Below, one piece after another: positions 17,094-26,414 of a stretch of DNA of 64,000 nt; the first letter of the stretch is position 1; each line of letters starts with the position of its first letter. The notes under the pieces are model-generated. The model searched no databases. It was not told the origin of the DNA and was given only the letters and a program-made list of their open reading frames with translations. The translations under genes were made by a program, and so were the position numbers. The DNA comes from Shewanella aestuarii (GTDB lineage: Bacteria; Pseudomonadota; Gammaproteobacteria; Enterobacterales; Shewanellaceae): contig NZ_BMOT01000004.1 in NCBI RefSeq assembly GCF_014647215.1, positions 1 to 64,000 on the forward strand, in the 5' to 3' direction.

Positions 17094-20000
17094 TGCAAGG
17101 TCAGTCAGGGATCATAGCTTGGTTTGCCCGTAATAACGTTGCCGCAAACTTATTAATGTTAGTCTTGATTGGCGGTGGCTTATTCAGTGCCGTACTGATC
17201 AACAAAGAAGTTTTCCCCAGTTTTACCCTTAACCTTATCAACGTCAATGTGGCATACCCAGGAGCCGCGCCACAGGAAATTGAAGAAGGGATTAACATCA
17301 AAATTGAAGAAGCCATTCAAGATGTGTCAGGGATTAAAAAAATTACCTCAGTCGCCAGTGATGGCGTGGGTTCTGTGACGATTGAAGTCGATGATGGTTA
17401 TGATGTTCAATCGGTACTTGATGAATCTAAGCTGCGCATAGATGCCATTGCAACCTTTCCTGATAATATTGAAAAACCGAACATTTTTCAGATAAAACCA
17501 GAAAACAATGTTATCTGGGTATCGGTTTACGGTGATATTTCTTTACATGATATGAAAGAAATCGCCAAATCGATTCGTGAAGATATAACCGATCTTCCTG
17601 GGGTCACTCGCGCCAAATTAAACGGTGTACGTGACTATGAAATAGGCATTGAAGTGTCAGAAGATAAACTGCGGGAATACGGCTTGAGCTTTAGCCAAGT
17701 CGCCCAAGCGGTACAAAACTCTTCAATAGATTTACCGGGTGGGTCTATTCGCGCCAAAGACGGTGATATTTTATTACGCACCAAAGGTCAGGCTTATACT
17801 GGCGAAGATTTTGCAAAAATAGCCGTATTAACTAAAGCCGACGGCAGCCGAATTATGCTACCACAGGTCGCTGAAATTAAAGATGACTTTGAAGAGCGTC
17901 TTGGTTATACACGTTTTAATGGTAAACCTGCTGCCATTATTGAAATCACCAGTATTGATGATCAAAATGCCTTAGCCATTTCTGAGCAAGTTAAAACTTA
18001 TATTGCCGATCGACAAAGTAGCTTACCTGCTAATGTGCAATTAGATACCTGGGGAGATTTAACCCACTATCTCAAAGGCCGATTAAACATGATGTTATCT
18101 AACATGTTTTATGGAGCGCTATTAGTCTTTATCATTCTAGCCCTTTTCCTTGATCTCAAACTCGCATTTTGGGTGATGATGGGGCTACCAGTATGCTTTT
18201 TAGGCGCGATGTTACTCATGCCCATGGTTGGCATGTCAATTAACATGCTTACGCTATTCGCGTTTATTTTGGTGCTGGGGATAGTTGTCGACGATGCCAT
18301 TGTTATTGGAGAAAGTGCTTATAGTGAGGTAGAGGAAAACGGACACTCATTAAATAACGTCATTACAGGTGTGCACAAAGTGGCCATGCCAGCTACCTTT
18401 GGTGTTTTAACCACCATTGCGGCGTTTGTCCCCATGATCTTAGTTTCAGGCCCTATGGGGATTATTTGGAAATCCATCGGCATGATTGTTATTTTATGCC
18501 TAGCCTTTTCATTGATTGAATCAAAATTTATTTTACCCGCCCATTTAGCACACATGAAAGTGCGTAAAAAAACCAAGCCAACAAATGTGTTTTCTCGCTT
18601 CAAAGTGGCCTTAAATGACAAGCTGCAATTCTTTATTCATCACAAGTATCGCCACTTTTTAGAGGCTTGTATTAAGCAACGCTACAATGTGGTAGCGCTA
18701 TTTGTTGGGGTATTAATTCTCTCTCTCGCCTTAGTGGCTAGTGGTAAAGTGCGCTGGGTGTTCTTCCCTGATATCCCATCAGACTTTATCCAAGTCCAAT
18801 TAGAAATGGATGAAGGCAGTTCTGAACTCAATACCTTAAACACAGTGCAGCAAGTTGAAGATGCTTTATACAAAATGAATGTAGTGATGGAAGAGAAATA
18901 TGGCTCCGCTGTGGTTAAGCACAGTTTTGTGGCGCTAAACTCCCGTACTTCAGCATTTATCTTTACTGAATTAACCAAAGGTGAAGATCGTGAAGTAGAC
19001 GGCGTAACTATCGCTGAAGAATGGCGTAAACAGTTGCCGGAACTGTTATCGGTGAAAAAACTCAATATTAACGCCAGCACTAATGATACCGGTGGCGATT
19101 TATCGTTCCGATTAACGTCAAGCGATTTAGATCAGCTAGCTGAAGCCTCAAAAGAAATCAAAGCCAAGTTAGCCACCTATGAAGGTGTCTATGATATTTC
19201 TGATAACTTTTCATCTGGTAGTCACGAAATCAGGCTGAACATTTTACCTGAAGCTGAAGCTCAAGGGCTTACACTGTCTGACTTAGCGCGTCAGGTACGT
19301 TATGGATTTTACGGTTATGAAGCCCAGCGAATTTTACGTAATAAAGAAGAAGTGAAAGTCATGGTTCGCTATCCTTTGGAGCAGCGACGCACGATTGGCC
19401 ATCTTGAAAATATGATGATACGCACTAAGAATGGACAAACGGTTCCCTTCTCAAGTGTGGCATCAGTTGAATTAGGCGATTCTTACGCATCAATTACTCG
19501 TGTTGATGGGCGCCGCGCTATTACTATCCGCGCTAACGCTAACAAAAATAAAGTTGAACCAAGCAAAGTGGTGGATGAAGTACAGTCAGAGTTTATTCCT
19601 TATTTAACGGCTAAATATCCGCATGTATCAGCATCGCTTGATGGCAGCAGCTTAGATGAGCAGAATGCCATGATAGGTTTAATACAAGGCTTCTTCTTTG
19701 CCATGTTTACCATTTATGCATTAATGGCTATCCCATTAAAATCATATAGTCAGCCATTAATTATTATGTCTGTCATTCCATTTGGTATGATTGGCGCATT
19801 AGTGGGCCACTTCATGCTGGGACTATCGATGAGCGTATTAAGCTTGTGCGGTATTGTCGCTTTGGCGGGTGTGGTGGTAAATGATTCGTTAATATTGGTC
19901 GACTTTGTTAACAAGGCTAGAGAAGAAGGCAAGCCATTATTACAATCGGCTATAGATGCCGGTTGTTACCGCTTTAGAGCGATTATTCTTACTTCACTAA

Positions 20001-20224
20001 CCACCTTTGTTGGTTTAGCGCCAATCATTATGGAAAAAAGCTTACAGGCGAAGATTGTGATCCCAATGGCCACATCATTGGCGTTTGGTATTCTGTTTTC
20101 AACTGTAGTGACCTTGATTCTAGTACCGGTGCTTTACATCATATTAGATGATATAAAACGGCTTATTAAACGTTTCTACTTGTGGTGGTGGCAACCCAAA
20201 AATACTGAAGCCGACTACCTCTAA
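17093..20224 (+). CDS. RND family efflux permease
   Basis: A proton-driven inner-membrane exporter of the AcrB/HAE1-like superfamily, 1043 residues. The layout is the usual one: TM1, a large periplasmic loop, TM2-6, a second loop, TM7-12. TM4 carries the proton-relay pair in VVDDAIVIGES (about residue 400), and the repeat half has GVVVNDSLILVDF near residue 925. The substrate cannot be read from sequence; it may be drugs, lipids or dyes. It is co-transcribed with the adaptor and ended by a terminator at 20241-20269. Confidence 0.88.
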   Translation: MQGQSGIIAWFARNNVAANLLMLVLIGGGLFSAVLINKEVFPSFTLNLINVNVAYPGAAPQEIEEGINIKIEEAIQDVSGIKKITSVASDGVGSVTIEVDDGYDVQSVLDESKLRIDAIATFPDNIEKPNIFQIKPENNVIWVSVYGDISLHDMKEIAKSIREDITDLPGVTRAKLNGVRDYEIGIEVSEDKLREYGLSFSQVAQAVQNSSIDLPGGSIRAKDGDILLRTKGQAYTGEDFAKIAVLTKADGSRIMLPQVAEIKDDFEERLGYTRFNGKPAAIIEITSIDDQNALAISEQVKTYIADRQSSLPANVQLDTWGDLTHYLKGRLNMMLSNMFYGALLVFIILALFLDLKLAFWVMMGLPVCFLGAMLLMPMVGMSINMLTLFAFILVLGIVVDDAIVIGESAYSEVEENGHSLNNVITGVHKVAMPATFGVLTTIAAFVPMILVSGPMGIIWKSIGMIVILCLAFSLIESKFILPAHLAHMKVRKKTKPTNVFSRFKVALNDKLQFFIHHKYRHFLEACIKQRYNVVALFVGVLILSLALVASGKVRWVFFPDIPSDFIQVQLEMDEGSSELNTLNTVQQVEDALYKMNVVMEEKYGSAVVKHSFVALNSRTSAFIFTELTKGEDREVDGVTIAEEWRKQLPELLSVKKLNINASTNDTGGDLSFRLTSSDLDQLAEASKEIKAKLATYEGVYDISDNFSSGSHEIRLNILPEAEAQGLTLSDLARQVRYGFYGYEAQRILRNKEEVKVMVRYPLEQRRTIGHLENMMIRTKNGQTVPFSSVASVELGDSYASITRVDGRRAITIRANANKNKVEPSKVVDEVQSEFIPYLTAKYPHVSASLDGSSLDEQNAMIGLIQGFFFAMFTIYALMAIPLKSYSQPLIIMSVIPFGMIGALVGHFMLGLSMSVLSLCGIVALAGVVVNDSLILVDFVNKAREEGKPLLQSAIDAGCYRFRAIILTSLTTFVGLAPIIMEKSLQAKIVIPMATSLAFGILFSTVVTLILVPVLYIILDDIKRLIKRFYLWWWQPKNTEADYL

Positions 20225-20240
20225 AACGAACGATAACCAT

Positions 20241-20269
20241 AAAACAGCGTCTAATTAGGCGCTGTTTTT
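20241..20269 (+). terminator. Terminator of the RND operon
   Basis: AAAACAGCGTC and GGCGCTGTTTT pair (one G-U) around TAATTA, followed by T-rich sequence. Confidence 0.82.
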
Positions 20270-20319
20270 GTTTTCAGATTCTGCGACATGACCAACATTC
20301 ATCACTGACCAAATACACT

Positions 20320-20982
20320 ATGATAAATCGTCATCCATCACCTTCATATTGTATGCAATCAACTCCATCTACAGACACCACTTTTACGCATACCTTAGTG
20401 TATGATATTCGCAGAAGTCGCTATATCAATCTGACTAGCCGCTGCACATTACGCTGTCAGTTTTGCCCTAAGCATAATGGCAGCAAACAAGTGGCTGAAT
20501 ATGATTTAACCTTGAGTAAAACCATCCATGCAGATGATATATTACCTTTGCTGGGGGATGTGTCAGCGTTCGAGGAATACGTCTTTTGTGGTTATGGTGA
20601 ACCCACCTTAAATCTAGCAACGCTATTAACCGTAGCTGCCGAGCTGAAGCAACGTGGAGCTAAAGTCAGACTTAATACGGATGGGTTAGGCAATTTATTT
20701 CACCGACGTAATATTTTACCTGAGCTTTCAAAGTATATTGATGCCATATCAATTTCATTGAATGCCGATACTGAAGCGGCCTACATAAAACATTGCCAAC
20801 CTAAGCTACCAAAGGCTTACGCTGCCGTTCGCGACTTTATTAAACTAGCTCCGCAATATATAAATTCAGTCTCTGTTAGTGCGATAAATGGATTAAGTGA
20901 AGTCAACATCGAACAGTGCCGTCAAATTGCAATCAATGCTGGATGCCACTTTACCGAACGACAACTTGATATTGTCGGTTAA
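20320..20982 (+). CDS. Radical SAM protein, probably of the TatD-linked family
   Basis: A small radical SAM enzyme (220 residues) with a canonical cluster motif CTLRCQFC (C-x3-C-x2-C, about residues 42-49) and a following GYGEPTL segment matching the GGEP-type SAM-binding motif. Its small size and lack of a C-terminal auxiliary cluster resemble the TatD-associated radical SAM family (often beside or fused to tatD), but no tatD is near, so this is an orphan. The start is uncertain: ATG 20320 or ATG 20353 (residue 12). The substrate is unknown. Confidence 0.65.
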   Translation: MINRHPSPSYCMQSTPSTDTTFTHTLVYDIRRSRYINLTSRCTLRCQFCPKHNGSKQVAEYDLTLSKTIHADDILPLLGDVSAFEEYVFCGYGEPTLNLATLLTVAAELKQRGAKVRLNTDGLGNLFHRRNILPELSKYIDAISISLNADTEAAYIKHCQPKLPKAYAAVRDFIKLAPQYINSVSVSAINGLSEVNIEQCRQIAINAGCHFTERQLDIVG

Positions 20983-21110
20983 CCAAGCTTTAAAGTGAGT
21001 AACATCATAAAATGTAGGGTTCTATTATTTAGTTAAACAAATCATGCTAATATGAGTGTCCGCTTCACATCAGTGTAATTTGGCGATATTTTACAGACAA
21101 AGTTGGCACA

Positions 21111-23363
21111 ATGTTTAAACGAAAAAATACCATCTCAAGTGCAATACCACTTATTGCATCAGTCCAAGATATTCATTGGTCTCGCACCCATATTTTGTCT
21201 CTTGCAAGTCAAATCATATTGCTGATTATCGGTCTGTTTATTGCCACAAATATGATTATTAATATGGGCGAGCGCAGACTTCAGGAAGACTGGGCTGGTC
21301 AACGTTACAGTGAATTGCAAACCGTCGCATCCTTGGCGTCAGATAAGATGAGTTTTTTACAATTTCGTACTCAAACATTCGCCAACGGTGAATTGCTTCG
21401 CCAATACTTATCGACCCCTAGTGAAGAACAAAAACACAAACTTTTCCAAAGCTGGGATTCGCTCACCAAACATATCCCTGAACTGCTCGGGTTAGCGCTG
21501 TACGATCCACAAGGTAATCTTAAATTTGCAACCTCAAGTAATTTTGAAGGGCTAACACTGCCGCCTAAATTATTGAAGGGAAAAAGTGCACTGGGTGGTG
21601 GCGAAATATTCTCTTCTGATATGGCCTTTATTCCTATTGATGGCAAGCTAGAACCTTATATTTTTCAACTAGCTTGGTTAGAAAACCCTGATCAGTCTAT
21701 TAATGGTTATTTAATCACCTACAACTCAGTAACCCGCTTATTGGATACCATTAAACCGGCTTTTTTTAATCCCAATTCGCCACTTTTATTACTCGATCAT
21801 CAAAGCTTTTTATATGCTGGCGCGAATCAGTCGAATCCACTCACCAACATGCCTGACACCTTAGGAGCGAGCTTAAAACAGACTCATCCAGAATTATGGC
21901 AATCTATGGCGATGAACAACTTTGGTCAATACCACAGTAAAAATTCCACTTTCGTATATTTGAAGGTTGAGCTTACCGGCCAAAATGAAACCAAGAGAGA
22001 ATACTTCTTTTTATCGTATATCCGACATCAAGATATCGCCACCCGCTTTGAACAATGGACGATAGTGCTTGTGATCGCGAGCATTTTTATTGGCTTACTT
22101 GGCGTTGGGTTAATTGTATTCCGCCATCGCTATTTAATGGAACGCAAAGCTCGACACAATAGTATTCGACTGTCCAATGGTTTATTCAATACTGAGCTGA
22201 GCTACGCCATTACCAACGACAGTGGCAGAATTTTAGGCATTAACGAAAGTGCCGCTAACTCTTTACACTACCAATTAAAAACCTTAACGGATCGCAGTTT
22301 ACAGCGGGTATTAAATCTTACCGATGATAAGTTCGATGAAATAGTCAAAATTCTAATTGATAAACAGTGCTGGTCTGGTTGCATAGGTTTAGAAGATGAC
22401 AACCATCAAATCAACATCCATATCCACCGCGAATCATTATCACCATCTGAACATTACTGGATAGTAGTGTTTAATGATATCAGTGAGTTAGTAGCAAGTC
22501 GTCAGCTGGCATTTTTAAATCAACTGCTCAGTGACGGCGCTGTCGCCACTGCTTTGACCGATGCACAAGGTAAAATGATTAGTTGTAACCATTGTTTTGA
22601 TAGCTTGATGAAGTTGCATGGTAATAACCAGCTCGATATCGCTTCACTACTGGGTGATGAAATTAGTCATATTTGGGGAAATATCCTGACCCAAGTGACA
22701 CTTCAAGGTGAATGGCAAGGCCAAGTACAGCCTTTTGAAGAAAGCCGATTTACTAAAAACTTGAAGATAACCATTAACGGTCATCTTTCGTTAGAAGGTG
22801 ATATTGAGTACTTGATATTTACAGTTGAAACCAACGCTCCCGCACCTATGCATAGCCCCAAAGTGTTGGCATCAAAAAGCAATATGGTGATGAGAATGGT
22901 CGATTTAGAAAACCATTTTTATAATATCAGTGAAAAAATTCGAGCAAGCTCAAGTTTAATGGTCATGGATATCAACCCCGAGGGCATTTTCAATAATATG
23001 GGTGATATTAGCCAGTTAGAAAAACGTCAACAAGATATTGAAAACCAAATTATAATCGATTTACCATCTAACTATAAATTAGCCCATTTACAGCTGGGTA
23101 AGTTGGTGTTGTTTTTACCCGAAACCGATGCCACACATACGCATTTATTTGCGATAAAGACCTTACAAAAACTTAGCCTGCTACAATTAGATGAAGGGAT
23201 AAACATTGGTATTGCAGGGTATTTAGAAAAACAAACCTTAGAACAATATTTAGTCAATGCGGATGTTGCTCTTAAACGCGCGAAGCAATCTGGTGATCAA
23301 AATATTTGCCAAGCTTTTACTCGAACTTCTACATTCGACTTTGGCAATACCAGCATGTACTAA
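21111..23363 (+). CDS. Membrane sensor with PAS-like regions and a degenerate GGDEF domain
   Basis: A 750-residue membrane receptor. TM1 (about 28-47) and TM2 (about 317-337) flank a 270-residue periplasmic domain of Cache/CHASE type. The cytoplasmic part has two PAS-like regions (about 345-460 and 465-575). The C-terminal domain keeps the closing diguanylate cyclase pattern LVNADVALKRAKQSGDQN, but the GG[DE]EF catalytic loop is missing where it should lie (LQLGKLVLFLPE). It is therefore unlikely to make c-di-GMP and may act as a receptor or scaffold. There is no EAL domain. The next gene is convergent only 7 bases away. Confidence 0.72.
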   Translation: MFKRKNTISSAIPLIASVQDIHWSRTHILSLASQIILLIIGLFIATNMIINMGERRLQEDWAGQRYSELQTVASLASDKMSFLQFRTQTFANGELLRQYLSTPSEEQKHKLFQSWDSLTKHIPELLGLALYDPQGNLKFATSSNFEGLTLPPKLLKGKSALGGGEIFSSDMAFIPIDGKLEPYIFQLAWLENPDQSINGYLITYNSVTRLLDTIKPAFFNPNSPLLLLDHQSFLYAGANQSNPLTNMPDTLGASLKQTHPELWQSMAMNNFGQYHSKNSTFVYLKVELTGQNETKREYFFLSYIRHQDIATRFEQWTIVLVIASIFIGLLGVGLIVFRHRYLMERKARHNSIRLSNGLFNTELSYAITNDSGRILGINESAANSLHYQLKTLTDRSLQRVLNLTDDKFDEIVKILIDKQCWSGCIGLEDDNHQINIHIHRESLSPSEHYWIVVFNDISELVASRQLAFLNQLLSDGAVATALTDAQGKMISCNHCFDSLMKLHGNNQLDIASLLGDEISHIWGNILTQVTLQGEWQGQVQPFEESRFTKNLKITINGHLSLEGDIEYLIFTVETNAPAPMHSPKVLASKSNMVMRMVDLENHFYNISEKIRASSSLMVMDINPEGIFNNMGDISQLEKRQQDIENQIIIDLPSNYKLAHLQLGKLVLFLPETDATHTHLFAIKTLQKLSLLQLDEGINIGIAGYLEKQTLEQYLVNADVALKRAKQSGDQNICQAFTRTSTFDFGNTSMY

Positions 23364-23370
23364 GCTGCCC

Positions 23371-24771
23371 TTATTCTTGCTCTATGGTAAACGGATTGAT
23401 GTTATCAGGTAATTTGCTTTCAGTGATCTCAATAATACTAGAACGGTTCATGGTCACTTTAAATCGAGCGTACTCAGCAGGCTCTTTTCCGTCTTTTAGC
23501 ACAGCGACTAAGTTAAGTTGATAGCGACGCTCAACCGATTCATTGCTGATTTTGCCCTCAGATTCATGGTAAATTTTTGCTTTACCGCGCTCAAGATGGC
23601 GGGCGAAAGGCACAAGGCTAAAGTTAACTTGCTCTTGAATTTGTGAATACCCTGCTTCAAATGGCTTATTAGTCACTTTAGTCGCAATGCGATAATGCAG
23701 TACCGTAGTATCAACCTTATTTTGGCTGTGGCGGTGCTTCATTATTTCAGCGACATTTTTAGGAATGTCCTGTTGGCGAATAAATTCCAGCCAAACTAAT
23801 TGTTTAGCTACCACTGCCTGAGTTGTTGTATCGCGTAAGATGCGACTCCAACGCGGACGCCCGCGCTGAATAATGCGCCACATTGCATTGCGAATGTCTT
23901 CTTTAAAAATCTCACGAAATCCGTAGATCACCGCGAGCGTCAGTAATAGCGTTAGAGTTAAACCATTAAAGAATCCCTGAGCCTTAAAGATCAAAGCCGA
24001 GACAACTAACATCACTAATCCGGTTGCTAATCCGGTGACAAACTTCTTCAATCCAATCCCAAGCGGTTTCAACTCTTCTTTTAACACAACACCTTGCTGA
24101 ATAAGACGTCGCAACAACAACATTTTATTAGAAATACGGTTGGCATCTTGCTTAGTGCTTGTTGAGTTATAACGTTTTTCAACTTCACGATAATCATTTT
24201 CACTTCGGCACAGAGCAATTACCTTTTCTGAAATATCACTATGTTCAGCGCTTCTTGGGCCATGAGCCAATGTTTTTAACAGTTGCTGCTCGCAAAACCA
24301 CGAAAGATAGTTATCCGCATGCTCAAAGTAAGATTTCCACTTATCTTCACTGGGTTCATTACGACGAAATTTCTTTAATAGCTGCGCGACTTGATCACTT
24401 AAATCATTGAGTGCTGGGTAAAACTCTTGCGGTTCCGTTTTTTGACGTAGCTCTTTGGCATCAGTTTCAATGGCAACAGCAAACTGATAGGCGAATAAAT
24501 TCAGATATAGGCGGAACTCTTCTAGGGTGCGTTTATTTAAGCTTGCAAAACGTGACTGCACTAATGGTAAATGAAGGCCTTTAGAATAATATGAACGACG
24601 ACCAACTATGCCACTATGATAATAAGCTTCTTCATCTAAGGTTTTACTGTCTATCCACATTTCACTGGGTAAAAAAAAGTACAGGTCAAAAGCTCGCTGA
24701 TCACCCGTTTCCATTTGGTGGCTAAATTTTACGGAAAGCGCTTCTTCTTGTTTAACTTTAACCTTTGCCAC
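23371..24771 (-). CDS. Conserved protein with two central transmembrane segments, function unknown
   Basis: I do not recognise this 466-residue protein. Two hydrophobic segments (about residues 240-262 and 268-288) split a helical, charged N-terminal cytoplasmic half from a C-terminal half with a beta-rich end. Phe/Arg/Lys-rich segments (FREIFKEDIRNAMWRIIQRGRPRW) follow the second TM. I chose GTG 24771, which has GAGTGGG upstream, over a TTG four codons earlier with no ribosome site. It lies downstream, in the same direction, of the ToxR-like pair (110-base gap) and could share its transcript. No signal peptide is seen. Confidence 0.6.
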   Translation of the reverse strand: MAKVKVKQEEALSVKFSHQMETGDQRAFDLYFFLPSEMWIDSKTLDEEAYYHSGIVGRRSYYSKGLHLPLVQSRFASLNKRTLEEFRLYLNLFAYQFAVAIETDAKELRQKTEPQEFYPALNDLSDQVAQLLKKFRRNEPSEDKWKSYFEHADNYLSWFCEQQLLKTLAHGPRSAEHSDISEKVIALCRSENDYREVEKRYNSTSTKQDANRISNKMLLLRRLIQQGVVLKEELKPLGIGLKKFVTGLATGLVMLVVSALIFKAQGFFNGLTLTLLLTLAVIYGFREIFKEDIRNAMWRIIQRGRPRWSRILRDTTTQAVVAKQLVWLEFIRQQDIPKNVAEIMKHRHSQNKVDTTVLHYRIATKVTNKPFEAGYSQIQEQVNFSLVPFARHLERGKAKIYHESEGKISNESVERRYQLNLVAVLKDGKEPAEYARFKVTMNRSSIIEITESKLPDNINPFTIEQE

Positions 24772-24881
24772 AGACCCACTCAATTAGTCGTTTAGATAGC
24801 GTAATCTTACTATAGTTTTGATAGATTTTTTATAGGATTAAATTAATTTACTTAAACCTACAATCATCTAAAGACTCAACA

Positions 24882-25406
24882 TTAAGGCAATATCTTACAA
24901 GCCCATAACTGATTACTTGGGGAAAATTTTATCACTAAAAAATGTCGTTCTAAATCGGCTTCAATCACTTGAATACTTTGTGGAAAGAGTTGACCTAGTT
25001 TTAAACTATCTAGATTAAGCTCATGCAACAGGTAATCGTTCAAATGGCTCACTTCGGCAAATTTATAGTCGGTCATATTGACGTTGTAATCATAGGTCAG
25101 TGAGCCAGAATGCATAGTCACCAACTCACCTTCAAAGATGGCATATTCACGAATAGGTTCATCAAATGCGGAATAATATGCTAAAGACAGCCGACCATTT
25201 TGTTCAATCAATTGCAGCAACATGTCTCCACGCAATAACTCACCCTCTTGCAGATGAGCTAAATCAAACGCACTGGCCTGACATTGCACATCGTACATGT
25301 GCATTTCAGTAAACCAAGTTAACTTTATCATTAACAAAGTGAATAATAGCGCGCCAATATAAAGCCCACCTTTAACACTTAACAGCTTTGCGCAGATCTT
25401 ATTCAC
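24882..25406 (-). CDS. Single-pass membrane protein, partner of the upstream ToxR-like regulator
   Basis: 174 residues: a short cytoplasmic N-terminus, one TM (about 13-32) and a periplasmic domain with exactly two cysteines, C42 and C170. It overlaps the upstream winged-helix membrane regulator by 8 bases and starts with GTG behind AGAGGTG. Layout, size, overlap and cysteine number parallel ToxS/TcpH-type effector proteins that stabilise ToxR/TcpP, though I see no residue-level identity that would prove homology. The partner role is inferred from gene context. Confidence 0.6.
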   Translation of the reverse strand: MNKICAKLLSVKGGLYIGALLFTLLMIKLTWFTEMHMYDVQCQASAFDLAHLQEGELLRGDMLLQLIEQNGRLSLAYYSAFDEPIREYAIFEGELVTMHSGSLTYDYNVNMTDYKFAEVSHLNDYLLHELNLDSLKLGQLFPQSIQVIEADLERHFLVIKFSPSNQLWACKILP

Positions 25407-26124
25407 AGATATGCACCTCTTTTAGCCAATTTGGACTTAACCATTTTTGATCGACATAAGCCCGGGATAATTTAACATTATGATATAACCAAGCAGCCTC
25501 AGTTTGTTGCAGCATAATGATACTTAGGCTTAGTTTGTCACGGGATAAGGCTAATGTGATCGTTTGCCAAGCTATCGCATCACAGCTTTTGATATGTTTG
25601 GCTATGATATTAACTTGCTCATTTAACTTATAATTCTCTTCGTCGGCGGCATAGACTAATAACTGGGTCAAACCGCCCTGCTTTGAAACAATCCGTTCTG
25701 AATAATCAGCTTTTATATGGCTTGTCGTCGACAAGCCAGAGTAGGCATAAACACAGCCTGCTATCACCAACATGATAATTAACAGATAGTGACTGTAGGG
25801 CAAAGTCCCTCGCGGCGACATCAATAAACTAGCATGTGGCGATGTTGTATTTTTATACAAAATAACGCCTTGATTGGGGATGTACTCCAATAAAATGTCT
25901 TTACCACCGCCTAAAAACTGAATCAATGATTCGATAATTTTGAGCATGGTTGTGCGATGCATATGAGGCGATTTTAGCTGATGAATTGATACAACTTGGC
26001 CACGATGTTGAACCAGTTGTTCCAACACCCAATATTCTTGATCATTCAATGGCCACGAAATGTCCTTAGCCTGATCGATTAATTGCTTATTCTGTCGGTC
26101 ATACCAACAGTGACCAATTTGCAT
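25399..26124 (-). CDS. ToxR/CadC/TcpP-like membrane-bound winged-helix regulator
   Basis: 241 residues. The N-terminal 1-92 fit an OmpR/PhoB-type winged helix (IGHCWYDRQNKQLI, LNDQEYWVLEQLVQHRGQVVS, then a wing ending NQGVILY). One TM follows (about 112-130), then a periplasmic domain with two cysteines (C181 and C240, the penultimate residue). There is no receiver domain, so signalling would pass straight through the membrane as in ToxR or CadC. I chose ATG 26124 (AGAGAG upstream) over a TTG nine codons earlier. The target genes are unknown; the unusual genes downstream on the same strand are candidates. Confidence 0.68.
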   Translation of the reverse strand: MQIGHCWYDRQNKQLIDQAKDISWPLNDQEYWVLEQLVQHRGQVVSIHQLKSPHMHRTTMLKIIESLIQFLGGGKDILLEYIPNQGVILYKNTTSPHASLLMSPRGTLPYSHYLLIIMLVIAGCVYAYSGLSTTSHIKADYSERIVSKQGGLTQLLVYAADEENYKLNEQVNIIAKHIKSCDAIAWQTITLALSRDKLSLSIIMLQQTEAAWLYHNVKLSRAYVDQKWLSPNWLKEVHICE

Positions 26125-26414
26125 ATCATGCTCTCTAAAACGATTGACCAACCGAAGTTAGCTTTAGCGTTATTTATGACAAGTAAAATGCGTTAGCTCA
26201 TGACTTAATCGCTTCAGGCTTAATCGATTTACCTGAAATTAGCCTGAGGTGAACAACATTGTGCACCTATTTTGAATTAAAAATCGTGAACTTAAGCGCG
26301 AAAAATAAATAACTTGAGCAACAAAATGTATCGCGTCGACATTATAGAAGCGCTACATTTATAGTTCAGTCCACTTTCTATGTCTTTTTAATCCTATAGG
26401 GGCACTTAATAACT

